64,000 nucleotides of DNA from Streptomyces sp. TLI_053. GTDB taxonomy: Bacteria; Actinomycetota; Actinomycetes; Streptomycetales; Streptomycetaceae. The stretch covers positions 5,292,001 to 5,356,000 of the forward strand of contig NZ_LT629775.1 in assembly GCF_900105395.1 (NCBI RefSeq), given 5' to 3'. A model generated the notes under the pieces. It saw only the letters and a list, made by a program, of their open reading frames with translations. It was not told the DNA's origin and made no database searches. Position numbers and translations under genes: made by a program. Below, piece by piece: positions 33,481 through 42,822 of the stretch; the stretch's first letter is position 1, and each line of letters begins with the position of its first letter.

Positions 33481-35532
33481 ATGGACGTCAAGCGATACTT
33501 CCGTGCGCCGATCATGTGGATCGTGCTGGCCGTCCTCGCCGTCATCGTGCTGATGCAGGTCGTTTCGGATTCGAACGGCTACAAGACGGTGGACACCGGG
33601 CAGGTCGTCGCAGCGATCGACGCGAAGCAGGTCAAGTCGGCGCAGATCACCACTGGTGACTCGAACACGATCAAGATCCAACTGAAGGACGGCGCGAAGC
33701 TGCCCGCCGTGGGCACCGGCAAGCCGCAGTCCGGCAGCAAGTTCCAGGCCTCCTACATCGGGGACCAGGGCGTCGGCATCGCCGACAAGCTGCAGGCGCA
33801 GATCAACGACAACGACCAGAGCACGCTGACCGAGGGCTACACCGTCAGCCCCGAGAAGCAGAGCACCCTCGTCAGCCTGCTGCTGTCGATGCTGCCGATC
33901 GTGATCATCGTGCTGGTCTTCCTCTTCCTGATGAACCAGATGCAGGGCGGCGGCTCGCGCGTCATGCAGTTCGGCAAGTCCAAGGCGAAGCTGCTCACCA
34001 AGGACACCCCGAAGACCACCTTCTCCGACGTCGCGGGCGCGGACGAGGCGGTCGAGGAGCTCCACGAGATCAAGGAGTTCCTCCAGGAGCCGGCCAAGTT
34101 CCAGGCCGTCGGCGCCAAGATCCCCAAGGGTGTGCTGCTCTACGGCCCGCCCGGGACCGGCAAGACCCTGCTGGCGCGTGCCGTCGCGGGCGAGGCCGGG
34201 GTGCCGTTCTACTCGATCTCCGGTTCCGACTTCGTCGAGATGTTCGTCGGTGTCGGCGCCAGCCGGGTCCGCGACCTCTTCGAGCAGGCCAAGGCGAACG
34301 CCCCGGCGATCGTCTTCGTCGACGAGATCGACGCCGTCGGCCGGCACCGCGGTGCGGGCCTCGGCGGCGGCCACGACGAGCGCGAGCAGACCCTCAACCA
34401 GCTGCTGGTCGAGATGGACGGCTTCGACGTCAAGGGCGGCGTCATCCTGATCGCCGCCACCAACCGCCCGGACATCCTGGACCCGGCGCTGCTGCGTCCG
34501 GGCCGCTTCGACCGTCAGATCGCGGTCGAGCGCCCCGACCTCCAGGGCCGTCTGGACATCCTCAAGGTGCACCAGAAGGGCAAGCCGATCGCGCCCGACG
34601 TCGACCTCTCGGCCGTCGCCAAGCGCACCCCCGGCTTCACCGGTGCCGATCTGTCGAACGTCCTGAACGAGGCGGCGCTGCTGACCGCCCGCTCGGACAA
34701 GAAGCTGATCGACAACAACATCCTGGACGAGGCGATCGACCGCGTCGTGGCGGGTCCGCAGAAGCGCACGCGGATCATGTCCGACAAGGAGAAGAAGATC
34801 ACCGCGTACCACGAGGGCGGCCACGCCCTGGTCGCGGCGGCCTGCCAGTACAGCGACCCGGTGCACAAGATCACCATCCTGTCCCGCGGCCGGGCCCTCG
34901 GCTACACCATGGTGCTGCCGGAGGAGGACAAGTACTCCACCACCCGCAACGAGATGCTCGACCAGCTGGCCTACATGCTGGGCGGGCGCGCGGCGGAGGA
35001 GCTGGTCTTCCACGACCCGACCACCGGTGCCTCCAACGACATCGAGAAGGCCACCGCCACCGCGCGGGCCATGGTCACCCAGTACGGCATGACCGAGCGC
35101 CTCGGTGCCATCAAGTTCGGCAGCGACAACTCGGAGCCGTTCCTGGGCCGCGAGATGGGCCACCAGCGCGACTACTCGGAAGAGGTCGCCGGGCTGGTGG
35201 ACGAAGAGGTCAAGAAGCTCATCGAGAGCGCGCACAACGAGGCCTGGGAGATCCTGGTCGAGAACCGCGACGTGCTCGACAACCTGGTCCTGGAGCTCCT
35301 CGAGAAGGAGACCCTCAACAAGGAGCAGATCGCCGAGATCTTCGCGCCGATCGTCAAGCGCCCGACCCGTCCGGCCTGGACCGGCTCCGCCCGTCGGACG
35401 CCGTCCACCCGCCCGCCGGTGCAGTCGCCCAAGGAGCTGGCGCTCACCAACGGCGCCGGCGCCGCCGAGGCCGCTCCGGCCGACGTGGTCAAGCTCCCGC
35501 AGCTGCCCGTCGAGCCGCCCACCGAGGGCTGA
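33481..35532 (+). CDS. ftsH: ATP-dependent zinc metalloprotease FtsH
   Basis: 683 aa, membrane hexamer that degrades membrane and short-lived cytosolic proteins. Two membrane helices (about 9-27 and 132-155). AAA domain with Walker A GPPGTGKT (about 222-229) and Walker B IVFVDEID. Protease zinc motif HEGGH (about 444-448), where family members usually have HEAGH. The C-terminal tail is Pro/Ala-rich. Start at ATG 33481 (MDVKRYF as in homologues); a GTG at 33445 would add 12 residues. Confidence 0.96.
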   Translation: MDVKRYFRAPIMWIVLAVLAVIVLMQVVSDSNGYKTVDTGQVVAAIDAKQVKSAQITTGDSNTIKIQLKDGAKLPAVGTGKPQSGSKFQASYIGDQGVGIADKLQAQINDNDQSTLTEGYTVSPEKQSTLVSLLLSMLPIVIIVLVFLFLMNQMQGGGSRVMQFGKSKAKLLTKDTPKTTFSDVAGADEAVEELHEIKEFLQEPAKFQAVGAKIPKGVLLYGPPGTGKTLLARAVAGEAGVPFYSISGSDFVEMFVGVGASRVRDLFEQAKANAPAIVFVDEIDAVGRHRGAGLGGGHDEREQTLNQLLVEMDGFDVKGGVILIAATNRPDILDPALLRPGRFDRQIAVERPDLQGRLDILKVHQKGKPIAPDVDLSAVAKRTPGFTGADLSNVLNEAALLTARSDKKLIDNNILDEAIDRVVAGPQKRTRIMSDKEKKITAYHEGGHALVAAACQYSDPVHKITILSRGRALGYTMVLPEEDKYSTTRNEMLDQLAYMLGGRAAEELVFHDPTTGASNDIEKATATARAMVTQYGMTERLGAIKFGSDNSEPFLGREMGHQRDYSEEVAGLVDEEVKKLIESAHNEAWEILVENRDVLDNLVLELLEKETLNKEQIAEIFAPIVKRPTRPAWTGSARRTPSTRPPVQSPKELALTNGAGAAEAAPADVVKLPQLPVEPPTEG

Positions 35533-35559
35533 CGAACCACCTCCGGCACCCGCCGGAAT

Positions 35560-35603
35560 GGATGCCGCGTCACCGGGGTTTGTACCCTGGAGGCGCGGCA
35601 TCC
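35560..35603 (+). terminator. Hairpin between ftsH and folE
   Basis: GGATGCCGCG ... CGCGGCATCC, 10-bp perfect outer stem around a 24-base loop; terminator or folE leader structure. Confidence 0.55.
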
Positions 35604-35646
35604 GTGCTGTTCAACCCCTGTTCGCCAACGAGTTAGCGAGGCCCGC

Positions 35647-36252
35647 ATGATCGACCCGGTGACGCTCGACGGTCCGCCCGCCGTCGGCACGTTCGACCAG
35701 AAGCGGGCCGAGAACGCGATCCGTGAACTCCTGCTCGCGGTCGGTGAGGACCCGGACCGCGAGGGTCTGCTGGAGACCCCGGCCCGGGTGGCGCGGGCCT
35801 ACAAGGAGATATTCGCGGGCCTCTGGCAGGAGCCCGAGGACGTCCTGACCACCACCTTCGACCTCGGCCACGACGAGATGGTGCTGGTCAAGGACATCGA
35901 GCTGACCTCCGTCTGCGAGCACCACCTGGTGCCGTTCCGCGGGGTCGCGCACGTCGGGTACATCCCGTCCCCCAGCGGCAAGATCACCGGCCTGTCCAAG
36001 CTGGCCCGGCTGGTCGACGTCTACGCCCGCCGGCCGCAGGTGCAGGAGCGCCTCACCAGCCAGGTCGCCGACGCGCTGATGCGGATCCTGGAACCGCGCG
36101 GCGCGATCGTGGTCGTCGAGTGCGAGCACATGTGCATGTCGATGCGCGGCATCCGCAAGCCCGGCGCCAAGACCATCACCTCCTGCGTGCGCGGACAGCT
36201 GCGCGACCCGGCCACCCGGGCCGAGGCGATGAGCCTCATCATCGGGCGCTGA
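35647..36252 (+). CDS. folE: GTP cyclohydrolase I
   Basis: 201 aa. First step of folate synthesis, GTP to dihydroneopterin triphosphate. Zinc ligands are in CEHHLVPF (about 94-101) and in CEHMCMS (about 159-165). The substrate loop includes GLSKLARLVDVYARRPQVQERL. It starts 114 bases after ftsH and opens the folate gene set of this region. Confidence 0.97.
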   Translation: MIDPVTLDGPPAVGTFDQKRAENAIRELLLAVGEDPDREGLLETPARVARAYKEIFAGLWQEPEDVLTTTFDLGHDEMVLVKDIELTSVCEHHLVPFRGVAHVGYIPSPSGKITGLSKLARLVDVYARRPQVQERLTSQVADALMRILEPRGAIVVVECEHMCMSMRGIRKPGAKTITSCVRGQLRDPATRAEAMSLIIGR

Positions 36253-36299
36253 CCGGGTCGCGACGGCCCCGCACGGGCGGACGGGCGGCCGGGGGCCGC

Positions 36300-37088
36300 T
36301 CAGAGCGGCTCGGGCCCGGCGTGCGGCGGGGCCGGGGTGCCCAGCGCGTCCCGCCGGGCGGGCATCCGCAGCCGCACCATCCGCCGCCAGCCGTACAGCA
36401 GGTCGTAGAGGTAGAGCGCGTGCAGGCCGGCCGTGACCACGGCCAGCTGCCAGCGCGGCCAGGCGAGGATCCGGGCCATCCGGGACGTCACCGCCAGCCC
36501 GACGTCCCGGTGGGTGCGGATCTCGCCCCGGGCGCAGGTCTCCAGGACGTGCCGGATGTACGGCCCGTGGCCCTCCGCCGAGAGCCGCAGCAGTTCCTCG
36601 TGGCAGTAGGCGAGGTGGTTGTCCTCGTCCGCCGAGATCATCCGCATCGCCCGGCCGAGGTCGGGGTTGTCCCCGTACGCCTTGACCAGCTGGCGCATCT
36701 GCTCGGCCGCACGCTGCTCGGTCACCCGGCTGTGCGCCAGATAGGTGATGATCTCGCGGTCGGTCAGCGGGATGTCCGTGGTCAGGCGCTCGTGGGCGAG
36801 GCCGACGCCCTGCCGCTCGAGCAGCATGCAGTAGTCGGCCTCGGCGGGGACGTCGACCTTGGGCAGGCCGCGCTTGTGCAGCAGCTGGGTGAAGATCCGC
36901 CCGTGCTTGCGCTCGTCGGCGCCGTGCCGGGCGATCTTCGGGGCGAGGACCGGGTCACGGGTGAGTTCGGTGATCCGCTCGTTCTCCCAGCCGCCCTGGT
37001 CCTCGCCGCCGGCGGCGATGCTGCAGAACAACTGGTAGGCCTCGTCGTTCCGGTAGATCTCCTCGAAGAGGGATCGGGTGCTGAGCAT
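36300..37088 (-). CDS. Ferritin-like di-iron-type protein
   Basis: 262 aa. Helical protein with repeated Glu/His pairs of a ferritin-like fold: DERKHGRIF (about 67-75) and DEDNHLAY (about 150-157), plus FEEIYRNDEAYQ at the start. The C-terminus has a hydrophobic stretch near residue 215-235. The ATG at 37088 follows AGGAGG on the minus strand. An oxidase or oxygenase role is possible; the substrate is unknown. It lies convergent to folE. Confidence 0.75.
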   Translation of the reverse strand: MLSTRSLFEEIYRNDEAYQLFCSIAAGGEDQGGWENERITELTRDPVLAPKIARHGADERKHGRIFTQLLHKRGLPKVDVPAEADYCMLLERQGVGLAHERLTTDIPLTDREIITYLAHSRVTEQRAAEQMRQLVKAYGDNPDLGRAMRMISADEDNHLAYCHEELLRLSAEGHGPYIRHVLETCARGEIRTHRDVGLAVTSRMARILAWPRWQLAVVTAGLHALYLYDLLYGWRRMVRLRMPARRDALGTPAPPHAGPEPL

Positions 37089-37110
37089 GGGGCCTCCTGC
37101 CCGGGTCAGG

Positions 37111-37139
37111 GACCGCCCCGGCCGTCGGCCGGGGCGGTC
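37111..37139 (-). terminator. Terminator hairpin after the esterase gene
   Basis: GACCGCCCCGGCC-GTC-GGCCGGGGCGGTC, 13-bp perfect stem, downstream of the minus-strand esterase. Confidence 0.85.
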
Positions 37140-37201
37140 GCGATACGTCCCCCCGCGGGGGCGCCCGCCGCGCCCGACCCGCCGGTAATCACTCAGGTGC
37201 C

Positions 37202-38356
37202 CTAGCCGAGGTGGTTGCCGATCCACTCCAGGGTGGCCGGCAGCTCGCGGATCCAGCTGTCGAAGTTGTGGCCGCCGTCGTCCAGGTACATCGACTCCAC
37301 CTGGAACTGCGGATTGGAGGCGGCCACCTGCTGGGCCAGCTCGACGAACTGGACCGTCTGCGGGTAGTCGGCCTCCTTGCGGGTGGAGACCACCAGCATC
37401 GACAGCGGCGGGGCGGGCAGGTTCTGCAGCCGCCAGGTGAGGTCGCTCTGCTCCGCCAGCGTCCGGTCCCCGCCGAACAGGCTGCCGCCGGTGAACTGGT
37501 CCTCGACGACCTTCACGTCGCCGTGCAGTCCGGCCGTGACGCCGAACACGTTCGGAGAGCGCATCGCCAGCCGGAACGCACAGCTGCCGCCGGTCGAGTA
37601 GCCGAAGACGGCCCAGGAGGCGGGGGAGCGGCCGATCCGGTAGGCGGAGTGCAGCGCCTCGGGGACGTCCTTGGTGAACCAGGTCTCGGTGCGGGGCCCG
37701 CCGGCGACGTCCACGCACTCGGTGTTCCGCGGCGGTTCCAGGGTCGGGCGGGACAGCACCACGACGGTCGGCTGCATCTTCCCGGCCCGCTGGAGCTCGA
37801 TCGCCTGCTGGACGACCGGCAGCTCCTTCATCAGATTGACCGTGATGCCGGGGTAGCCGGCGATCGCCAGCATCACCGGGAACCGGGTCAGGGCGAGCTT
37901 GGGGTCGAAGTACTCCGGCGGCAGGTAGACGAACATCTGGTCGGACAGTCCGGTCTCCTTGCCGGTGATCCGGACCGACTCCACCCGGCCGACCTCCTCG
38001 GGCGGCCCCTTGGGCAGGTCCCCGACCGTCTCCATGCCGCCCTCGTTCGTCGGCTGGACCAGGGCGTCGCCGACCGGTGCGCCGCCCTTGCGGGCCTCGT
38101 TGCTGGTGAGGGCGAGCTTGGTGCCGCCCGAGCCGAGCAGGTCGTCCCAGGAGGTGTAGAACCCGAAGGAGTTGTTGACGCTGAGCGCCAGCACCGACAC
38201 CAGCACGATCTGAGTCAGCGTCAACAGGCCGACCCGGCCGAGCACCGGGAGTGGGCGCTGCCTCGCCAGCCGCGGCCACAGCCACAGGGTGATCACGAGC
38301 GCGGCCGAACCCAGGGCAAGCAGCGAGTTCATCAGCGCGTCGCTGGTCAGTTCCAT
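37202..38356 (-). CDS. Membrane-anchored esterase (D-family, mycolyltransferase-like alpha/beta hydrolase)
   Basis: 384 aa. Two N-terminal membrane helices (about 8-28 and 38-60) followed by an alpha/beta-hydrolase domain outside the membrane. The nucleophile elbow is GYSTGGSC (about residue 262). Acidic and His residues that could complete the triad are near the end (YLDDGGHNFDSW). ATG 38356 is preferred because GGAAGG precedes it; an ATG at 38398 exists. Substrate unknown. Confidence 0.82.
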   Translation of the reverse strand: MELTSDALMNSLLALGSAALVITLWLWPRLARQRPLPVLGRVGLLTLTQIVLVSVLALSVNNSFGFYTSWDDLLGSGGTKLALTSNEARKGGAPVGDALVQPTNEGGMETVGDLPKGPPEEVGRVESVRITGKETGLSDQMFVYLPPEYFDPKLALTRFPVMLAIAGYPGITVNLMKELPVVQQAIELQRAGKMQPTVVVLSRPTLEPPRNTECVDVAGGPRTETWFTKDVPEALHSAYRIGRSPASWAVFGYSTGGSCAFRLAMRSPNVFGVTAGLHGDVKVVEDQFTGGSLFGGDRTLAEQSDLTWRLQNLPAPPLSMLVVSTRKEADYPQTVQFVELAQQVAASNPQFQVESMYLDDGGHNFDSWIRELPATLEWIGNHLG

Positions 38357-38733
38357 GCTGTCGGCCTTCCGGTGGGACACTGGCAGTGCGGGTTTCATCG
38401 TCTGGCGGACCGTCAGCTCCGGCCACCGCGGCTAGGCTGTCCGGACGCCGGGACGGCCCGGGATCCCGGTGGCGCTCGCGCGCAACCGACGCCCTAAAAT
38501 GCGGCGTCCACCGTACGTAGCACGTACGCGGGGGCTCGTCGCGCCACGCGGCGAGGGGCCCCCGGGACCCACCCCTCGGCTCAATTCGCAGCGCCCCCGG
38601 GGCGCCGGTTTACCCTTCGTTGCCGGTTCCTTGGTGTGCGTCTTGCCAGATGAAGGAAAACGCATGAAGGTCCATCACGGCTCCCACCCCGGAGTGACCG
38701 GACACCCCGCGACAGCCTCTACGCTGAACCCCC
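38357..38733. other. Intergenic region with palindrome, divergent promoters
   Basis: 377 bases between the esterase and the lysyltransferase-domain gene. It contains an inverted repeat CGTACGT-AGC-ACGTACG (38512-38528), a candidate operator. The rest is GC-rich with no gene. Confidence 0.55.
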
Positions 38734-40572
38734 ATGAGCGTTCCCGTGTCCGTTGAGCCGAGCCCCGAGCAGCCGCAGCGCCGTCGCGGCCTGCAGACGC
38801 TTCGTACCCAAGCGGCCGCCGTTCCGAGGGCCTGGCTCCCGGGTGCGGTCGGCTACGCCTGTCTGCTGATCGGACTGGTCGACATCGCCAGCGCGGTGTT
38901 CCCCAAGCTCCGGCACACCAAGGTGCACACCTTCGCCGGGCAGCTGCCGGGCGGCACCACCACGCTGGCCGCGGCCGGCACCCTGATGGTCGGCCTGCTC
39001 CTGGTGCTGCTCGCGCACGCGCTGCGCCGGCGCAAGCGGCGCGCCTGGCGGGTGGTGTGCGTGCTGCTGCCGGTGGGCGCGGCACTGCACCTGCTGCGCT
39101 GGCACCAGCTCGGCCCGGCCGTCATCTCGCTGGTGCTGTTCGTGGTCATGCTGGTCCACCAGCGCGAGTTCTACGCCAAGGCCGACCCGCGCACCCGCTG
39201 GCGGGCGGTGGTGAACCTGGTCGTCCTGGGCGCCGTGAGCGTCCTGATCGGCCTGCTGATCGTCAGTACCCGGACCAAGTACGAGCTGGGGCACCCGGGC
39301 CTGTACCAGCGGCTGGAGCACGTCCTCTACGGGCTGTTCGGCTTCGAGGGGCCGGTGCACTACAACTCGGACCGGATGGCGGACCTGGTCGGCTACCTGC
39401 TCGGCGCGATGGGTCTGATCACCGCCTTCACCACCACCTACCTCGCGCTGCGGCCGGAGAAGCCGAAGCCGGAGCTGACCGCCGAGGACGAGGTGAGGGT
39501 CCGGGCGCTGCTGGAGCGGCACGGCGAGCGGGACTCGCTGGGCTACTTCGCGCTGCGCCGGGACAAGAGCGTGCTGTTCTCGCCCACCGGCAAGGCGGCG
39601 ATCTCCTACCGGGTGGTGTCCGGCGTGATGCTGGCCTCCGGCGACCCGGTCGGCGACGTCGAGGCCTGGCCGGGCGCGATCAAGGTGTTCATGGCCGAGG
39701 CCCGCGAGCACGCCTGGGTGCCGGCCGTGATGGGCTGCAGCGAGGTCGGCGGCGAGGTCTGGACCCGGGAGGCGGGGCTGGACGCGCTGGAGCTGGGGGA
39801 CGAGGCGATCGTCGACACCGCCTCCTTCTCGCTCGCCGGGCGGGCCATGCGCAACGTCCGTCAGATGGTCAAGCGGATCGAGCGCAACGGTTACTCCTGC
39901 CAGGTCCGCCGGGTCTCCGAGCTCGGCGGGGAGGAGCGGGAGCGGATCGCCGACGCGGCGGCCCGCTGGCGCGGCACCGACACCGAGCGCGGCTTCTCGA
40001 TGGCGCTCGGCCGGTTCGGCGAGCCGGGCGACGACGCCTGCGTGGTGGTCACCGCCCACAAGGCGCCGGAGGAGGGCGAGAGCGGCGACGACCTCAAGGC
40101 GGTGCTGCACTTCGTGCCCTGGGGCGAGGACGGCATCTCGCTGGAGCTGATGCGCCGTGACCGGGCGGCCGACCCGGGCCTGAACGAGCTGCTGATCGTC
40201 GCCGCGCTCCAGGCCGTCCCGGCGATGGGGGTGCGCCGGGTGTCGCTGAACTTCGCGATGTTCCGTTCGGCGCTCGCGCGTGGCGAGCGGATCGGCGCGG
40301 GACCGGTGCTGCGCGCCTGGCGCGGGCTGCTGGTGTTCCTGTCGCGCTGGTTCCAGATCGAGTCGCTGTACAAGTTCAACGCGAAGTTCCAGCCGGAGTG
40401 GGAGCCGCGCTTCCTGGTCTTCCCGAACACCAGGGACCTGCCCAGGATCGGCTTCGCGGCGATGCAGGCGGAGGCCTTCATCACCCTCGGCATGCCGCGC
40501 TTCGGCCGCAGGCCGCGCCGCCAGGGGCTGCAGCCGGCGGGGGCCAGGCCGGAGGTCACCGAGGCCGCCTGA
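38734..40572 (+). CDS. MprF-like membrane protein with DUF2156 lysyltransferase domain
   Basis: 612 aa. About six membrane helices (residues 35-245) precede a cytosolic DUF2156/LPG-synthase C-terminal domain (about 255-595), with conserved stretches VSGVMLASGDPVGD, GRAMRNVRQMVKRIER and VSLNFAMFRS. MprF proteins transfer Lys from Lys-tRNA to phosphatidylglycerol and flip it, lowering surface charge against cationic peptides. This membrane part is smaller than in staphylococcal MprF. No Lys-tRNA synthetase domain is fused, unlike mycobacterial LysX. Confidence 0.85.
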   Translation: MSVPVSVEPSPEQPQRRRGLQTLRTQAAAVPRAWLPGAVGYACLLIGLVDIASAVFPKLRHTKVHTFAGQLPGGTTTLAAAGTLMVGLLLVLLAHALRRRKRRAWRVVCVLLPVGAALHLLRWHQLGPAVISLVLFVVMLVHQREFYAKADPRTRWRAVVNLVVLGAVSVLIGLLIVSTRTKYELGHPGLYQRLEHVLYGLFGFEGPVHYNSDRMADLVGYLLGAMGLITAFTTTYLALRPEKPKPELTAEDEVRVRALLERHGERDSLGYFALRRDKSVLFSPTGKAAISYRVVSGVMLASGDPVGDVEAWPGAIKVFMAEAREHAWVPAVMGCSEVGGEVWTREAGLDALELGDEAIVDTASFSLAGRAMRNVRQMVKRIERNGYSCQVRRVSELGGEERERIADAAARWRGTDTERGFSMALGRFGEPGDDACVVVTAHKAPEEGESGDDLKAVLHFVPWGEDGISLELMRRDRAADPGLNELLIVAALQAVPAMGVRRVSLNFAMFRSALARGERIGAGPVLRAWRGLLVFLSRWFQIESLYKFNAKFQPEWEPRFLVFPNTRDLPRIGFAAMQAEAFITLGMPRFGRRPRRQGLQPAGARPEVTEAA

Positions 40573-40587
40573 GCCGGGCGCACGGCC

Positions 40588-40626
40588 GCCGGCCCCCGTC
40601 GAGGACGTTCCTCGGCGGGGGCCGGC
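40588..40626 (+). terminator. Terminator hairpin after the lysyltransferase gene
   Basis: GCCGGCCCCCG + TCGAGGA / TCCTCGG + CGGGGGCCGGC, an 18-bp stem with one G-U pair and a CGT loop. Confidence 0.85.
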
Positions 40627-40746
40627 CCGCTGTCCGGGACCGGAGCGGTCCGGGCGACGGGCACGGCCGGGGGCGCGGTCCGCTCGGGGCGACGGGCGCG
40701 GCCGGGTGCCCGGGTGGCGCGGACCGGGCCACCGGATAATGGGGGC

Positions 40747-41619
40747 ATGAGCAATTCGGTGCCCTACTCGCTGCCCGCCGGACTGCCGCGGCTGGACCGC
40801 TGCGCGGTCATGGGCGTGGTCAACGTGACCCCCGACTCCTTCTCGGACGGCGGACTGTGGCACGACCCCGCGAAGGCGATCGCCCACGGCCTCGCCCTGC
40901 GCGCCCGGGGCGCCGACCTGGTCGACGTGGGCGGCGAGTCCACCCGGCCGGGATCGCAGCGGGTCCCGGAGGAGGAGGAACTGCGACGGGTCGTCCCGGT
41001 GGTGCGGGAACTGGCCGCGGCCGGGGTCGCGGTCTCCGTCGACACCATGCGGGCCTCGGTGGCCGAGCGGGCGGTGGAGGCCGGCGCGCTGCTCGTCAAC
41101 GACGTCTCCGGGGGCCTGGCCGACCCCGCGATGGCCCGGGTGGTGGCCGCGACCGGTGTGCCCTTCGTGGTGATGCACTGGCGCGGGCAGTCCGCCGACA
41201 TGGACCGGCTGGCCGTCTACGGCGACGTGGTCGCCGACGTGGTCGCCGAGCTCACCGCCCGGGTGGAGGCGCTGGTCGCCGCCGGGGTCGACGAACGGCA
41301 GCTGATCCTCGACCCGGGGCTCGGCTTCGCGAAGACCGCCGAGCACAACTGGGCGCTGCTCGGCCGGCTCGACGCCCTCACCGCGCTCCGCCGTCCCGTC
41401 CTGGTCGCCGCATCGCGCAAGCGGTTCCTGGGTACGCTGCTGGCCGACCCGGAAACCGGGGAGCTGCGCCCGGCCCGGGAGCGCGACGACGCCACTGCCG
41501 CGGTGTCGGTGCTGTCGGCGGGGGCCGGTGCCTGGGCGGTGCGGGTGCACGACGTGTCCGGGACGGCGGATGCCGTCCGCGTGGTCGCGGCCTGGCAGCG
41601 CGCGGCCCGGCAGGGGTGA
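40747..41619 (+). CDS. folP: Dihydropteroate synthase
   Basis: 290 aa. Joins hydroxymethyl-dihydropterin pyrophosphate with p-aminobenzoate; target of sulfonamides. Signatures VMGVVNVTPDSFSDGG (about 22-37) and VGGESTRPGSQ (about 64-74); phosphate loop KRFLG. ATG 40747. It leads a compact unit with the NTF2-like gene, folB and folK. Confidence 0.96.
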   Translation: MSNSVPYSLPAGLPRLDRCAVMGVVNVTPDSFSDGGLWHDPAKAIAHGLALRARGADLVDVGGESTRPGSQRVPEEEELRRVVPVVRELAAAGVAVSVDTMRASVAERAVEAGALLVNDVSGGLADPAMARVVAATGVPFVVMHWRGQSADMDRLAVYGDVVADVVAELTARVEALVAAGVDERQLILDPGLGFAKTAEHNWALLGRLDALTALRRPVLVAASRKRFLGTLLADPETGELRPARERDDATAAVSVLSAGAGAWAVRVHDVSGTADAVRVVAAWQRAARQG

Positions 41620-41643
41620 GCGCTTGGCGAAGACGGGAGGGTC

Positions 41644-42144
41644 ATGGCAGGTGACGGCAGGTTGAGCGGGGAGACAGCGGGCCGACGGTCCATCGAGGCG
41701 GACCGCGAGGCGGCCCTGGAGGCCAACCGCGCGCTCTACGAGGCGCTGGAGAACGGCGACCAGGAGGCGGTGGAGGACGCCTGGCTGGGCGCGGGCGAGG
41801 CGGACGACAAGGGGGGCGTCGTCTGCGTCCACCCGGGGTGGCCGGTGCTGCGCGGACGGGCCCAGGTGACCCGCTCCTACATGCTGATCATGGCGAACAC
41901 CGAGTACATCCAGTTCATCCTCACCGACGAGGAGGCGGAGGTGCAGGGCGATGTGGCCCTTGTCACGTGCACCGAGAACATCCTTTCCGGCGGCGAGGCG
42001 GAGGAGGAGGGCGAGCTCGGCCCGCTGGTCGGCGGAAAGGTCGTGTCGACCAATCTCTTCCGGCGCACTCCGGCCGGGTGGAAACTGTGGTCGCACCACG
42101 GTTCACCCGTTCTGACCAGCGCCGACGAGGACGACGAGGACTGA
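41644..42144 (+). CDS. NTF2/SnoaL-like domain protein
   Basis: 166 aa, 24 bases behind folP. One SnoaL-like cone-shaped domain (about 20-150; ALYEALENGDQEAVEDAWLG, VCVHPGWPVLRGR, GWKLWSHHGSPV). It is repeatedly found inside the actinobacterial folate operon, but the role is unknown. No catalytic residues can be assigned. Confidence 0.82.
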   Translation: MAGDGRLSGETAGRRSIEADREAALEANRALYEALENGDQEAVEDAWLGAGEADDKGGVVCVHPGWPVLRGRAQVTRSYMLIMANTEYIQFILTDEEAEVQGDVALVTCTENILSGGEAEEEGELGPLVGGKVVSTNLFRRTPAGWKLWSHHGSPVLTSADEDDED

Positions 42145-42398
42145 TTCCGGGCCCGGGCCGGAAATCCCGGGGAAACGGCCCCGGCCGGTGGCCGGGGAAT
42201 TCCCGGCAGGTCACCGAACGTTCACGTCAATCGCCAATGCGGCGTGCGTGGCGACGGTTCGTGCCGGGTAGGACGGTCGGGTGTTGTCGGCGCGCGCGGG
42301 TAGATTCGAAAAGGTCAGCGGCGGGCGCGACGCCCGTCTCCGCCCTGCCCGCCGTTCTCGACCGGGCGGGGCCCGTCCGACTGGGAGCAGTGATTCGT

Positions 42399-42761
42399 TT
42401 GCTGGACCGCGTCACTCTGCGGGGCCTGCGTGCCCGCGGCCACCACGGTGTTTTCGAGCGTGAGCGGGCCGAGGGCCAGACCTTCGTGGTCGACCTGGTG
42501 CTGTTCCTGGACACCCGTCCCGCCGCCGCCGGCGACGACCTGACCCGCACGGCGCACTACGGCATCGTGGCCGAGGAGGTCACCGCGATCATCGCGGGCG
42601 AGCCGGTCGAGCTGATCGAGACCCTGGCCCAGCGGATCGCGGACCAGTGCCTGAAGCACGAGCCGGTGCAGGAGGTCGAGGTGACCGTGCACAAGCCGGA
42701 CGCGCCGATCACCGTGCCGTTCGACGACGTGACCGTGACCATCCACCGGGCCCGCGGGTGA
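42399..42761 (+). CDS. folB: Dihydroneopterin aldolase
   Basis: 120 aa. Folate pathway, cleaves dihydroneopterin to hydroxymethyl-dihydropterin. Family stretches LRGLRARGHHGVFERER (about 7-23), ETLAQRIADQCL and VTVHKPDAPI with the catalytic Lys. I prefer the TTG at 42399 (GGGAG eleven bases upstream) to the GTG at 42390, which sits only two bases from it. Confidence 0.93.
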   Translation: MLDRVTLRGLRARGHHGVFERERAEGQTFVVDLVLFLDTRPAAAGDDLTRTAHYGIVAEEVTAIIAGEPVELIETLAQRIADQCLKHEPVQEVEVTVHKPDAPITVPFDDVTVTIHRARG

Positions 42762-42822
42762 CCCGTACCGCGTGCCCGGTGCCCGCCGCAGCGCGGCCCG
42801 TCTCAGCCCTAGGGGAAGTGCG

